Shown here: in pieces, positions 47,179 through 56,098 of the stretch
Layout: the number at the start of each line of letters is the position of its first letter
Numbering within the stretch: the first letter of the stretch is position 1
NCBI GenBank assembly: GCA_018828125.1
Contig: JAHJWB010000017.1
Span: forward strand, 186,001-250,000
Reading direction: 5' to 3'
Origin: Gammaproteobacteria bacterium
GTDB taxonomy: Bacteria > Pseudomonadota > Gammaproteobacteria > Burkholderiales > Burkholderiaceae_C
DNA: 64,000 bases
The notes under the pieces: model-generated
What the model was told of the DNA's origin: nothing
What the model saw: the letters and a program-made list of their open reading frames with translations, nothing else
The model's database searches: none
Position numbers and translations under genes: made by a program

Positions 47179-48246
47179 CTACGCCATTGCCGGAGTGCTG
47201 GGGGTTGCAGCCGTGAGGCCCTCGCGCGTCGGCAGATCCATCCACGCCCGCATCAGCGGAGCCTGTTTGCGCAGCCAGTGCGTGGGCATGGCCTGCGTAC
47301 CCCATACGGGAATGCGGCCCGCGTATTCGCCTATGATCCAGAAATGCCGCAAGGCCAGGCAGGGCGCGATGGCTGCCAGGTCGATCTCTGAAACATCACG
47401 CACGCTGGTGTAGCCGGCCAGATAGCGGCGCCAGCGCTCCAGTGCAGCAGCCGATGCAGGTGTCTCCAGGCTGCGCGGCAACTGCACCCACAGGTACACG
47501 CTCAGCTCGTAGGCCAGCAGCCCCGGGCCACAGTCGTCAAAGTCAAAGAACGCGGCCACGCGGTCTTTGTGACCGTCGCTGTTGGTTGGCCCATCGGTCA
47601 CGAAGTTGTTGCTGCCATGGCAGTCACCGTGGCAATGCACTTGGGTCAGGCCCGGCAGGGCGGCAAAGCGTTCGTGCAGATCACGGGCCAGCGTTGAAAA
47701 CTCCTGCGCCAGCGCCTTGTCCACCGTGGGCGCGGTCAGCATGCGTTGCAGCGCTGCGTCCAGCAGTTCGGGCAGGTCCAGCACATAGCGGCTGGCGGGG
47801 CCTGCGTAGTCCTGCGCGGCGGTGTGCAACTGGGCCAGGCCCCGGCCGGTCGCTTCGCTGTCCACCAGCGATTCGCCCGGGGGGTCACCAGACAAGAAGT
47901 CGAACAGCATCAGGGCGCGCGGGCCTTCCGGCAAGTCCAGCGCCCTGCTGAACGCCCCATTCGTCGCCGCCAGTGGCGCTGCAACCGGGATGCCGCAGGC
48001 CTGCAGGTGCCGCAGCAAGGCCGCTTCGTAGGCAATGTTCGGCTCGCCCCGGGGCCGCTCAGCGCTCAGGCGCGCAATGGCGTGGCGGCCACCGTCAAAA
48101 CGCAACTCGTACACCTGATTGAGGCCGCGCCGCATCAGCACGCATTGCTGAACGGGGCCCAGCGCCCACAAGGACATGACCACCTGTGCAATGGCTGCGC
48201 CCGTGGGCGTGGTCTGCGCGATGGATTGGGCGTTGAGTGCGAACAT
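47179..48246 (-). CDS. APH/RdoA-type phosphotransferase family protein
   Basis: A 355-residue protein of the aminoglycoside phosphotransferase/choline kinase fold. The catalytic loop is VHCHGDCHGSN and the metal-binding segment is FFDFDDCGPG. The size and the FFDFDDCGPG form match the RdoA/YihE stress-response kinase group rather than true resistance enzymes. The target is unknown. The reading frame ends just after the CAACT tandem repeat. No promoter was recognised in the gap to mutL. Confidence 0.85.
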   Translation of the reverse strand: MFALNAQSIAQTTPTGAAIAQVVMSLWALGPVQQCVLMRRGLNQVYELRFDGGRHAIARLSAERPRGEPNIAYEAALLRHLQACGIPVAAPLAATNGAFSRALDLPEGPRALMLFDFLSGDPPGESLVDSEATGRGLAQLHTAAQDYAGPASRYVLDLPELLDAALQRMLTAPTVDKALAQEFSTLARDLHERFAALPGLTQVHCHGDCHGSNNFVTDGPTNSDGHKDRVAAFFDFDDCGPGLLAYELSVYLWVQLPRSLETPASAAALERWRRYLAGYTSVRDVSEIDLAAIAPCLALRHFWIIGEYAGRIPVWGTQAMPTHWLRKQAPLMRAWMDLPTREGLTAATPSTPAMA

Positions 48247-48353
48247 GACAGGCCAGCCGGTGGTAATGAGGGCGGCTGATTCTGCCCGTGTTGGGGTCTT
48301 GGGACCTTAACGTTTGCCAAAGGCGGCGATGGGCCCCGCCGACTGTGGTTGTG

Positions 48354-48380
48354 CGGGCTGCCCGGGCTGCCCGGGCTGCG
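48354..48380. repeat. three tandem 9-base units after mutL
   Basis: GGGCTGCCC, GGGCTGCCC, GGGCTGCGC. It lies in the gap between mutL and the APH-like gene and each unit is self-complementary at the ends. A small feature that could also be a weak hairpin region. Confidence 0.6.
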
Positions 48381-48386
48381 CGCTGA

Positions 48387-50450
48387 TCACCGCCCGCGCA
48401 AGAACAGGGCGTCCAGTTCCTTCATCGACAAATGCCGCCACGTCGGCCGCCCGTGGTTGCATTGGTCGCTGCGGTCCGTGGTCTCCATCTGCCGCAGCAG
48501 CGCGTTCATCTCGTCGATGGTGAGCTTGCGGTTGGCGCGCACGGCGCCGTGGCAGGCCATGGTGCCCAGGATTTCGTTGCGGGCGCGTTGCACTACCGTG
48601 GTCGCGTCGTGGGCCGCCAGTTCGGCCAGCACGCTGCGGGCCAGCTCCACCGGGTCGCCCTGGGCCAGCGTCGTGGGCACGGCGCGCACGGCCAGGGTTT
48701 TGGGGGAGAAGGGGACGACCTCCATGCCCAGCGTGGCCAGCACCTCGGCGGATTCTTCGGCGGTAGCGACCTCTTGTGGGGTGGCGGCGAAGGTGGCGGG
48801 GATCAGCAGGGGTTGGCTGGCAATGCGCGCGCCGCTGTCCACCTGGGCCTTCAGGCGCTCGTACACGATGCGTTCGTGGGCGGCGTGCATGTCCACGATG
48901 ACCATGCCCTGGGCGTTTTCGGCCAGGATGTACACGCCATGCAGTTGGGCCACGGCCTTGCCCAGGGGCCACGCGGCGTCGTTGCCGTCACGGCCCTCGG
49001 GCCAGGGGGCTTCATTAGCGGTGCTGGTGTGGGTCCAGGTCACAGCAGTGGGGATGAAAGACGAGGGAGCGACAGTCTGCGGCGTGGCGCCTGCGTCAGT
49101 GGTGCTTGCCGCTGCAGCGCCCCAGTTCACCAAGGGTGAAGAGAGCCCTGTCGACCCGGTGGACGCATCATCTTTCCTCGGCCCCCACAGCGCCTGCAAG
49201 TCGGCCACATGGTGGCCCCGTTCTTCAAATTTGATAGCTGCTTGCGCTTGTCTATTAAGCGCTAGAGGCTGATTTGACTTGAAATTGTCGGTATAGGCCT
49301 GTGCTCCAGCGCCTGCCTCTGCCTGGCCCGATGCCGCAGCCGCGGCCGCCAGCGCCGCGGCGCGGGGCGCGGCCAGCGCGTTTTCCACCGCGTGGCGCAC
49401 GGCCTGGTGCACTTCGCGGCTGTCTCTGAAGCGCACCTCGATCTTGGTGGGGTGCACGTTCACGTCCACGCGCGCCGGGTCGATCTCGACATACAGCGCG
49501 TAGATGGGCTGCTTGTGGCCGTGCAGCACGTCTTCGTACGCGCTGCGGGCGGCGTGGGTCAGCACCTTGTCGCGCACGAAGCGGCCGTTGACGTAGCAAT
49601 ACTGGTGGTCGGGGCGCGAGCGGGCGGCGTCGGGCAGGCCTGCGCGGCCGGTCACAGTGACGGGGCCCACGCGGTGTTGCACGGCGACCGATTGCGTGAC
49701 GAAATCTTCGCCCAGCACGTCCGACAGGCGGCGGGCGAGGGCGTCTTGCGCTGCGTCGCCAGCGCCCTGGCCGGGCATGAGGGTGGCGCGCCACTGCTCC
49801 ACCAGCTTGCCTTCGTGCCAGATGGCAAATCCCACATCGGGCCGGGCCAGCGCATGGCGGCGCACGGACTCAATGCAGTGGGCCAGCTCGGTGGCATCGG
49901 TCTTCAAGAACTTGCGGCGCGCGGGCGTGGAGAAGAACAGCTCTTTCACCTCCACCGTGGTGCCGGTGCTGCGCGCGGCGGGGCGCAGTTCGCCACTGCG
50001 GGCGTCCAGCAAAAAGGCGCTGGCCTGCTGCGCGGGGCGCGAGAGCAGCGACATCTCAGACACCGAGGCAATGGCGGCCAGCGCCTCGCCCCGAAAGCCC
50101 ATGGTGGCCACGGTTTCCAGGTCGTTCAGGTTGGTGATCTTGCTGGTGGCGTGGCGGCGCAGGGCCACGGGCAGCTCTTCTTGCGGAATGCCACCGCCAT
50201 CGTCTTCCACCGTGATCAGCCGCACCCCCCCGGCCGACAGGCGCACGCTGATTTGCGTGGCGCCTGCGTCGAGCGCGTTGTCCACCAGTTCGCGCACCAC
50301 CGAGGCAGGGCGCTCCACCACTTCACCGGCGGCGATCTGGCTGATCAGCTCGTCGGGCAGGTCGCGGATGGGGCGGCGGGCGGCCGTTGGGGATGGGGCA
50401 GAGGATGCGGCGAGATCGGCCGCGGCCAGGGAGGAGGGGGTGTCGTTCAC
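48387..50450 (-). CDS. mutL: DNA mismatch repair protein MutL (endonuclease type)
   Basis: A protein of about 687 residues from the GTG at 50450 (703 from the TTG at 50498). The N-terminal GHKL ATPase has ELVDNALDAGATQ, EDDGGGI and TMGFRGEALAAI; the C-terminal dimerisation domain has VDMHAAHERIVYE. That last segment fits the DQHA(x)2E(x)4E metal-binding endonuclease motif with Met for Gln, so this MutL is probably a nicking enzyme, as in other bacteria without MutH. The linker between the domains contains a copy of the dispersed repeat read as PLALNRQAQAAIKF. It is divergent from dedA. Confidence 0.95.
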   Translation of the reverse strand: MNDTPSSLAAADLAASSAPSPTAARRPIRDLPDELISQIAAGEVVERPASVVRELVDNALDAGATQISVRLSAGGVRLITVEDDGGGIPQEELPVALRRHATSKITNLNDLETVATMGFRGEALAAIASVSEMSLLSRPAQQASAFLLDARSGELRPAARSTGTTVEVKELFFSTPARRKFLKTDATELAHCIESVRRHALARPDVGFAIWHEGKLVEQWRATLMPGQGAGDAAQDALARRLSDVLGEDFVTQSVAVQHRVGPVTVTGRAGLPDAARSRPDHQYCYVNGRFVRDKVLTHAARSAYEDVLHGHKQPIYALYVEIDPARVDVNVHPTKIEVRFRDSREVHQAVRHAVENALAAPRAAALAAAAAASGQAEAGAGAQAYTDNFKSNQPLALNRQAQAAIKFEERGHHVADLQALWGPRKDDASTGSTGLSSPLVNWGAAAASTTDAGATPQTVAPSSFIPTAVTWTHTSTANEAPWPEGRDGNDAAWPLGKAVAQLHGVYILAENAQGMVIVDMHAAHERIVYERLKAQVDSGARIASQPLLIPATFAATPQEVATAEESAEVLATLGMEVVPFSPKTLAVRAVPTTLAQGDPVELARSVLAELAAHDATTVVQRARNEILGTMACHGAVRANRKLTIDEMNALLRQMETTDRSDQCNHGRPTWRHLSMKELDALFLRGR
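49227..49278. repeat. dispersed palindromic repeat inside mutL
   Basis: AAATTTGATAGCTGCTTGCGCTT in outline: GATAGCTGCTT, the stem GCGCTT (49244-49249), a 7-base loop, AAGCGC (49257-49262), then TAGAGGC and TGATTT. It lies in the inter-domain linker and is read in frame on the minus strand. It matches the DUF455 copy over GTAGCTGCTTGCGCTTG-like bases. Confidence 0.75.
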
Positions 50451-50560
50451 CCCCGGGATTTTAGGGCGGGGCCGCGCAGGGGTATCGGGCTGGGGCAAAC
50501 CGGCCGATGGGGATAATGCCCGCTGTTTTTTTCAATGCCCGGCTTGCCGCCGGCCTCCCT

Positions 50561-51208
50561 ATGGAACTGGTCACTTTTCTGATCGACTTCATCCTGCACA
50601 TCGACAAGTACCTAGAGATGTTTGTGCAGACCTACGGTGCGTGGGTGTATGCGCTGCTGTTCCTGATCGTGTTTGTCGAAACGGGCGTGGTGGTGATGCC
50701 GTTCTTGCCGGGCGACTCGCTGCTGTTCATCGTGGGGGCGCTGTGTGGCGCAGGAATGATGAGTTTTCCGTTGGCCTGCACCATCCTCATCGTGGCGGCC
50801 ATTCTGGGCGACCAGTGCAATTATTCGATCGGGCGCTTTTTTGGACCCAAGGTGTTCCAGTGGGAAGACTCCCGCTGGTTCAACCGCCGAGCGTTTGACC
50901 AGGCACACAACTTTTACGAAAAGTACGGCGGCATCACCATCGTGCTGGCGCGTTTCATGCCCTTCATCCGTACCTTTGCCCCGTTTGTGGCGGGCGTAGC
51001 CGAAATGAGCCGGGCCAAGTTCACGGCCTACAACGTGGGCGGAGCGATCATCTGGGTGCTGGGCATCTGTTCGGCGGGCTACTTCTTCGGTAACTTTGCC
51101 TGGGTGAAGGAGAACCTGGACAAGATCATCTGGACGATGATTTTCGTGCCCGGCCTCATCGCCATTTTCGGCGCATGGCGCGCGGGGCGGCAGGCGAAAG
51201 CGGCTTGA
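50561..51208 (+). CDS. DedA-family membrane protein
   Basis: A 215-residue inner-membrane protein with about five helices. The family motif is in VVMPFLPGDSLLFIVGAL, and the second conserved block is ARFMPFIRTFAPFVAGVAEM with the functional Arg residues. DedA proteins act in undecaprenyl-phosphate or lipid recycling and membrane homeostasis. The start at 50561 (MELVTFLIDFI) matches the family; the ATG-less extension to 50507 is less likely. A strong terminator follows. Confidence 0.92.
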   Translation: MELVTFLIDFILHIDKYLEMFVQTYGAWVYALLFLIVFVETGVVVMPFLPGDSLLFIVGALCGAGMMSFPLACTILIVAAILGDQCNYSIGRFFGPKVFQWEDSRWFNRRAFDQAHNFYEKYGGITIVLARFMPFIRTFAPFVAGVAEMSRAKFTAYNVGGAIIWVLGICSAGYFFGNFAWVKENLDKIIWTMIFVPGLIAIFGAWRAGRQAKAA

Positions 51209-51239
51209 GACAGCGAGAGCCTTCGACGTCGTAACCTAC

Positions 51240-51292
51240 TATCAAAAAAAGAGCTGCTACCGCTTGATGGACAAGCGGTAGCAGCTCTTTTT
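51240..51292. terminator. bidirectional terminator made of a dispersed-repeat copy
   Basis: GAGCTGCTACCGCTTG (51251-51266) and CAAGCGGTAGCAGCTC (51272-51287) form a perfect 16-bp stem with the loop ATGGA, flanked by A7 and T5. The stem is a compensated variant of the repeat core (GCTACCGCTTG instead of GCTAGCGCTTG). It ends dedA and the converging lipoprotein gene. Confidence 0.9.
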
Positions 51293-51338
51293 ATGCCTGA
51301 ATCGCCAAGGCTGGCAAGCTCAGGCGGAGGGAGCCGAA

Positions 51339-51578
51339 TTAACGGCGATAAGGGCGGCGTTGATCTCGGTCTTCACCGATCTCATGGCCGATGAGGGCAC
51401 CTGCTGCGGCGCCACCGATGGTGCCCACAGGGCCGCCGAACACGGCATTACCCGCAGCGCCCCCCACCACGGCGCCTACGCCGGTGCCGACTTGGGCGTT
51501 GGTGGGATTCGATGCGCAACCACCCAGGGCAAGGGCTGCAGTGCAGGTGGTCGCAAGAAGAATGTGACGGATTTTCAT
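51339..51578 (-). CDS. glycine-zipper lipoprotein
   Basis: A 79-residue lipoprotein: signal peptide with lipobox LGGC (Cys21), then a Gly/Ala-rich hydrophobic stretch (VGAVVGGAAGNAVFGGPVGT) of the glycine-zipper 2TM type, and an Arg-rich tail. AAAGGA lies 8 bases before the ATG ending at 51578, which rules out the longer upstream frame. Such proteins are common in the outer membrane of Burkholderiales; a role in osmotic or envelope stress is suggested by relatives only. Confidence 0.88.
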   Translation of the reverse strand: MKIRHILLATTCTAALALGGCASNPTNAQVGTGVGAVVGGAAGNAVFGGPVGTIGGAAAGALIGHEIGEDRDQRRPYRR

Positions 51579-51817
51579 GGCAAGAGTCCTTTGTAATGAG
51601 GGAATCAGGCCTGGGAGTTCATCAGCAGATGCATCTGAACAACGTCGACCTGTGCCTTCACTATCGTGCGGCCCGCACGCTGCACATGTAGGCACGAGAG
51701 GTCGGCACCTGTAGGACATTCGATTCCGGATCTGGCGGAGCGCACTGGCTCCAGCGGACGTCACCACGCACGTGCAGGCGCGGCAAACCCCCGTATCCAC
51801 AGGGCTTTGCGCCCAGC

Positions 51818-52159
51818 CTAGGCCGCGTCAGCAGGCTTGAGGCACAGGGTGACCAGCAAGGAAGCGGGTTCGACCGCCTTGAGCGCATGCAGCGCACGGG
51901 GCGCTAGGTGCACAAAATCGCCTGCACGCAACTGCTGAACGCCCTGGTCGCTGACAAATTCGACCATGCCCTCAATACATTGCACCGTGGCTTCACCAGG
52001 GGTCTGGTGTTCTTTCATGGATTTGCCAACCGGTAGCACCACGCGCATGACCTCCAGTTGGCCCGCTTTGAGGATCGCGGTGGTCACGGTTTGTGCAAGG
52101 CGGTCGCCCAGCGGGCGCACACTGACGATCTGGCCGGATTGGGCGTGGGGCAGGGCCAT
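51818..52159 (-). CDS. cupin-domain protein
   Basis: A 113-residue single-domain beta-barrel. The cupin motif 1 region is KEHQTPGEATVQCIEGMVEF, and motif 2 is AGDFVHLAPRALHALKAVEPA, but only part of the usual His3-Glu metal site is present (His in KEHQ, His in RALHALK). A role as a small-molecule binding or detoxification protein is possible; nothing more can be said. GGAGAACCGCC gives a good ribosome-binding site. Confidence 0.82.
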   Translation of the reverse strand: MALPHAQSGQIVSVRPLGDRLAQTVTTAILKAGQLEVMRVVLPVGKSMKEHQTPGEATVQCIEGMVEFVSDQGVQQLRAGDFVHLAPRALHALKAVEPASLLVTLCLKPADAA

Positions 52160-52290
52160 GGCGGTTCTCCTTCATTCCCACGGCGCCAGGCACCGTGGGT
52201 GCATGAACGCAGGCGGGGGTGTGGGTGATGAAGGCCACTTTGCCTGCACTTGAAGGCGGGCGCAAGGCGGAGGAACCACCCCATGGGTGA

Positions 52291-53730
52291 TTACACCGAC
52301 CGGCTGCGCGCCAGGGGCGGGTTCTTGGCAAAGTAGCGCGTGATGCCGCGCATCAGCGCGTCGGCCAGTTGCACCTGGTAGGCAGGGCTTCGCAGACGCT
52401 TTTCTTCTTCGGGGTTGCTGATGAAGGCGGTCTCCACCAGCACGCTCGGGATGTCGGGTGCCTTCAGCACTGCAAAACCGGCCTGCTCGACCCGCGGTTT
52501 GTGCAGCTTGGCCATGCCGCCAATTTCGCCCAGCAGCACGGCGCCCAGTTTCAGGCTGTCATTGATCTGCGCGGTGGTGCTCATGTCCAGCAGGGCGCTT
52601 TGCACATGCCGGTCCTTGGACTGCACGTTAAGGCCGCCCACCAGGTCGGCCTGGTTCTCTTTGTTGGCCAGCCAGCGCGCTGCCGTGCTGGAGGCCCCGC
52701 GCGGGCTCAGCGCAAACACGCTGGCGCCCCGCGCCGTGGGCACCGTGAAGGCATCTGCATGGATGCTGACGAACAGATCGGCCTGCACGCGTCGTGCTTT
52801 CTGCACCCGGGTGGCCAGGGGCACAAAGTAGTCCCCGTCGCGGGTCAGGTAGGCGCGCATGGGGTTGCCGCCCACGGTGGTGGCGTTGATGCGGTCGCGC
52901 AGCAGGTGGGCCACACGCAACACCACGTCCTTTTCACGGGTGCCTGCGGGGCCTACGGCACCCGGGTCTTCTCCGCCGTGTCCGGGGTCCAGCGCCACGA
53001 TGATGATGCGATCGGTTTGGGTGGAGGTGGCTCGGTTGGACTGGCGCGGTGGCTCGGCAGGTGGCGGAGACGTCGCGACCATGGGAGGCGGCTGGGGCGG
53101 GTCAGGGCGCGTGGTGCGTTGGGCAATCAGGTCGCCCAGCGGATCTGGCTCGGCAGGGGCCGGTGCGCGCGCTGCAGCGGCGGTTGCCGTCAGGGGAGGG
53201 TTGGGGGCAGGGGCGGGCTTGTCAGGGGCGTCGCGCATGCGTTCGGCGATCAACGCCTCCAGCGGGTCCACCGGCGCGGCGGGGTACAGATCAAACACCA
53301 GGCGGTGCCTGTAAGCCGCCACGGGCGGCAGTGTGAACACCTGGGGCAGGGCCGCCTGCTTCAGGTCGACCACCAGCCGCACCACGCCGGGCGCGTTCTG
53401 GCCCACGCGGATGCCCGCAATATTGGGGTCGTCCGGCTTGACCTTGGCGACCAACTCGCGCAGCTCGGGGCTGAGGTCGATGCCTTCAATGTCCACCGCC
53501 AGCCGGGGCGGAGTGGTCACAAAAAACTGCTTGGCCACCAGCGCACCATCGGACTCAATGGTCACGCGCGAATATTCGGGGGCAGGCCAAACGCGCACCG
53601 CCAAGATGCTAGCGCCGCGTGCAATCTGCTGCGTGCCCAGCAGCAACACCAGCGTGCCCGCCTGCAGCGCAGCGCGGCGCGAGGGCAGGGGGGCGGCGGG
53701 CGGGCGGGCGGGCAGGGTGGGTTCGTTCAC
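52291..53730 (-). CDS. amiC: N-acetylmuramoyl-L-alanine amidase (AmiC type)
   Basis: A 479-residue periplasmic cell-separation enzyme that cuts the amide bond between MurNAc and the peptide stem. It starts with GTG at 53730. The N terminus (LPSRRAALQAGTLVLLLG) looks like a twin-arginine signal, as in AmiC. The AMIN domain (about 40-150) targets septal peptidoglycan; a Pro/Ala linker follows, then Amidase_3 (about 240-470) with ALDPGHGGEDPGA, TREKDVV, SIHADAF and ETAFISN, which supply the zinc ligands and catalytic Glu. It lies 6 bases after tsaE, as in many Proteobacteria. Confidence 0.93.
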   Translation of the reverse strand: MNEPTLPARPPAAPLPSRRAALQAGTLVLLLGTQQIARGASILAVRVWPAPEYSRVTIESDGALVAKQFFVTTPPRLAVDIEGIDLSPELRELVAKVKPDDPNIAGIRVGQNAPGVVRLVVDLKQAALPQVFTLPPVAAYRHRLVFDLYPAAPVDPLEALIAERMRDAPDKPAPAPNPPLTATAAAARAPAPAEPDPLGDLIAQRTTRPDPPQPPPMVATSPPPAEPPRQSNRATSTQTDRIIIVALDPGHGGEDPGAVGPAGTREKDVVLRVAHLLRDRINATTVGGNPMRAYLTRDGDYFVPLATRVQKARRVQADLFVSIHADAFTVPTARGASVFALSPRGASSTAARWLANKENQADLVGGLNVQSKDRHVQSALLDMSTTAQINDSLKLGAVLLGEIGGMAKLHKPRVEQAGFAVLKAPDIPSVLVETAFISNPEEEKRLRSPAYQVQLADALMRGITRYFAKNPPLARSRSV

Positions 53731-53736
53731 GGCGTC

Positions 53737-54255
53737 TCAGAGTGCTTGCAGCAGGCTGCGCCCGGTGGGGGTGGGGGCGTGCAGCGTGACCTTCCTTTCG
53801 GTGTCATCCATTGCTTCAATGTGGATAGCAAGGTCCGCAAGCGGGGTAAGCGCTGCAGCCTTTTCCGGCCATTCTGCCACCTTGAGGCCGGGGTTGGCAA
53901 AAATGTCCCTGAAACCTGCGTCTTCCCACTCGCGTGGATCGTCGAAACGGTAGAAGTCGAAATGCCAGATGGCGAGGCCAGGTGCTTCGTGTGGCTCTAC
54001 CACAGCGTAGGTGGGGCTCTTGATGCGGCCCTGCACGCCCATGGCGCGCAGCAGGTGGCGCACCAGCGTGGTCTTGCCCGCGCCCAGGTCGCCGTGCAGG
54101 GTCACGAAGGCGTTGGCCAGCAGGGGTTGTGCAGCCAGGCGCTGGGCAAAGGCGGCGGTGTCGTTCTCGCTGTGCCAGGTGAAATGGCGCGTAGGTTCGG
54201 CAGCGGCATCGTTGCCGCTTTCTACAATCTGGCCGGTATGTGGTGCAACAGTCAA
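53737..54255 (-). CDS. tsaE: tRNA threonylcarbamoyladenosine biosynthesis ATPase TsaE
   Basis: A 172-residue protein (TTG start at 54255, uncertain) that acts with TsaB and TsaD to make t6A37 in tRNAs. The P-loop is LHGDLGAGKTTLVRHLL; SPTYAVVEPH and HFDFYRFDDPREWEDAG are the other family blocks, and the C-terminal WPEKA is present. The frame runs back to 54402, but that part reads antisense to queG. With the TTG start, tsaE and queG overlap by 18 bases at their 5' ends. The next gene downstream is amiC. Confidence 0.9.
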   Translation of the reverse strand: MTVAPHTGQIVESGNDAAAEPTRHFTWHSENDTAAFAQRLAAQPLLANAFVTLHGDLGAGKTTLVRHLLRAMGVQGRIKSPTYAVVEPHEAPGLAIWHFDFYRFDDPREWEDAGFRDIFANPGLKVAEWPEKAAALTPLADLAIHIEAMDDTERKVTLHAPTPTGRSLLQAL

Positions 54256-55317
54256 CTCGTTCCTCAAATGCAGGAGTGGGCCCGCGAGCTGGGATTTTCC
54301 CAAATCGGCGTGGCGGGGGTGGACTTGTCTGCGGCAGAGCCAGGGCTTGAGGCCTGGCTGGCGCAGGGCTTCCATGGTGACATGCATTACATGGCATCCC
54401 ACGGCCTGAAGCGCGCACGCCCAGCCGAGCTAGTGCCTGGCACCGTGAGCGTGATCACCGCACGCATGGATTATTTGCCGCAGGGCACCGCCATGGACGC
54501 GTCCGAGGGGTGGCAGGCCGTGGAGCTGTCGCGCCTGTCGCGCCCGCAGGAGGGCATTGTTTCGGTCTATGCCCGGGGCCGGGACTATCACAAGGTATTG
54601 CGCGCCCGCCTGCAAAAACTCAGCGACCGCATCGCCGAGGCGATTGGCCCCTTTGGCCACCGCGTATTCACTGACTCGGCCCCGGTGCTGGAGGCCGAGC
54701 TGGCAGCGCGCAGCGGCCAGGGCTGGCGCGGCAAGCACACGCTGGTGCTCAACCGCGAGGCGGGTTCGATGTTCTTTCTGGGCGAGATCTATGTGGACAT
54801 GGCCCTGCCCGAGAGTGCGCCCGTCACAGCGCATTGCGGCAGTTGCAGTGCGTGCATCGACGTGTGTCCCACGCAGGCCATCGTTGCGCCCCACCGCATC
54901 GATGCGCGCCGCTGCATCTCGTACCTGACCATCGAGCACGCCGGGCCGATTCCGCTGGAGCTGCGCCCCCTGATGGGCAACCGCATCTACGGCTGCGACG
55001 ACTGTCAGCTCATCTGCCCCTGGAACAAGTTCGCCCAGGTCAGCCGCCTGCCCGACTTTGACGAACGCAAGGGCTTGGCGGGCCAGCAGCTGGTGCATCT
55101 GTTTGCGTGGGACGAGCCGACCTTTTTGCGCATGACCGAAGGCGGCCCCATCCGCCGCATTGGCCACGAGCGCTGGCTGCGCAACGTGGCCGTGGCTTTG
55201 GGCAACGCGCTGCGTGCGACGGGCGACGAAGCAGTGCGTGCCGCGCTGCAGGCCCGTGCCGACGACCCGAGCGAACTCGTGCGCGAACATGTGGCCTGGG
55301 CGCTGAATATTGAATGA
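54238..55317 (+). CDS. queG: epoxyqueuosine reductase
   Basis: A 359-residue cobalamin-dependent Fe-S enzyme that makes queuosine in tRNA in the last step. The two cluster motifs are HCGSCSACIDVCPTQAI and CDDCQLICPWNKFAQ, and the N terminus ARELGFSQIGVAGVDL is typical. The ATG at 54238 is taken; it overlaps the divergent tsaE start region. Upstream of this ATG the frame stays open antisense to amiC, but that part is not coding for QueG. The size is close to the usual 350-380. Confidence 0.95.
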   Translation: MWCNSQLVPQMQEWARELGFSQIGVAGVDLSAAEPGLEAWLAQGFHGDMHYMASHGLKRARPAELVPGTVSVITARMDYLPQGTAMDASEGWQAVELSRLSRPQEGIVSVYARGRDYHKVLRARLQKLSDRIAEAIGPFGHRVFTDSAPVLEAELAARSGQGWRGKHTLVLNREAGSMFFLGEIYVDMALPESAPVTAHCGSCSACIDVCPTQAIVAPHRIDARRCISYLTIEHAGPIPLELRPLMGNRIYGCDDCQLICPWNKFAQVSRLPDFDERKGLAGQQLVHLFAWDEPTFLRMTEGGPIRRIGHERWLRNVAVALGNALRATGDEAVRAALQARADDPSELVREHVAWALNIE

Positions 55318-55318
55318 A

Positions 55319-55364
55319 ATAGGCCTCTAGCGCTTTGTGGATAAGCGCTATCAGCTATCAAAAT
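55319..55364. repeat. dispersed palindromic repeat, intergenic copy
   Basis: The left end AGGCCTC, then TAGCGCTT (55328-55335), a 7-base loop, AAGCGCTA (55343-55350), and the right end TCAGCTATCAAAAT. It starts 2 bases after the queG stop and lies between two convergent genes. It is very close to the copy at 21940. Confidence 0.78.
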
Positions 55365-55414
55365 GAGAGTATTGGATGCCGCTTTGCTGCGGCGCGTTGC
55401 TTTTGCTCTGGCGG

Positions 55415-56098
55415 CTACCGCGCCAGTAAACCCGTGTCTTTGAGGGTCAACACCAGCCCCTGTGTGAACTCTTCATACCCCGCAGCATTGGCATGGATCT
55501 GGTCCGCCCGCAGCCGCTCCTGCGCCAGCACACCCGACCAGCCTTTGCTGTACAGCGGCACTTTCAGGTCACTGGCGATTTCTTCAAACATCCCATGGTC
55601 GCTCAACCGGCCGACGGCCGCCATCATCGTCAGTTCGGGCACGGCCACCAGCAGCACCTGGGCGCCGCTGGCCTGTGCGTCGGTGCAGATCTGGCGGACG
55701 TTGGTGCGGGTGGTGGTGGCGCTCTGGCGGCGCAGAAAGTCGTTGCCACCAATGCTCACGATCACCAGCGCGGGGTTGTGTTTTTGCAGCAGCCCGGGCA
55801 ACCGCGCCAGCGCCTGGGCCGACGTATCGCCCGACACGCCGCCGTTGACCACCGTCCAGCCCGTGCGGCGCGCCAGCGCCGCGGGGTAGGCGGTGTCGGC
55901 CGATGCGCCCACGCCCGAGGTCAGCGAATCGCCCAGCGCCAGCACCGTGGCACCAGGGGGCACGGCCTGAGCCTGCGGTGCCTTGCGCCCGCAGCCCGCC
56001 AGCGGTGCAAGCGACAGCGTTGCCAGGCTGGCGACAAGGGCGCGGCGCCGTACCCGGGACGCGGAAGCCGAATGTGGGTCAATGCAAGAAGCAGTCAT
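55415..56098 (-). CDS. SGNH/GDSL hydrolase lipoprotein (arylesterase/TesA-like)
   Basis: A 227-residue protein. The signal ends LAPLAGC (lipobox), so it is lipid-anchored. The SGNH blocks are [12 protein letters not shown] (nucleophile Ser), [17 protein letters not shown] and [10 protein letters not shown] (catalytic Asp and His). It belongs with periplasmic esterases and lysophospholipases of the TesA/arylesterase group. Its ATG overlaps the end of the upstream AEC permease gene by 4 bases; the longer frame to 57127 is out of register with real coding. Confidence 0.92.
   Translation of the reverse strand: MTASCIDPHSASASRVRRRALVASLATLSLAPLAGCGRKAPQAQAVPPGATVLALGDSLTSGVGASADTAYPAALARRTGWTVVNGGVSGDTSAQALARLPGLLQKHNPALVIVSIGGNDFLRRQSATTTRTNVRQICTDAQASGAQVLLVAVPELTMMAAVGRLSDHGMFEEIASDLKVPLYSKGWSGVLAQERLRADQIHANAAGYEEFTQGLVLTLKDTGLLAR

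Noticed and set aside
48307-48972. A 221-residue frame opposite and beyond the end of mutL
   Set aside because: It is another frame of mutL, rich in Arg/Gly/Pro, and has no start signal of its own.
52369-54237. Long plus-strand extension in front of queG
   Set aside because: The frame stays open through the antisense of amiC and tsaE, but QueG has its normal N terminus from 54238.
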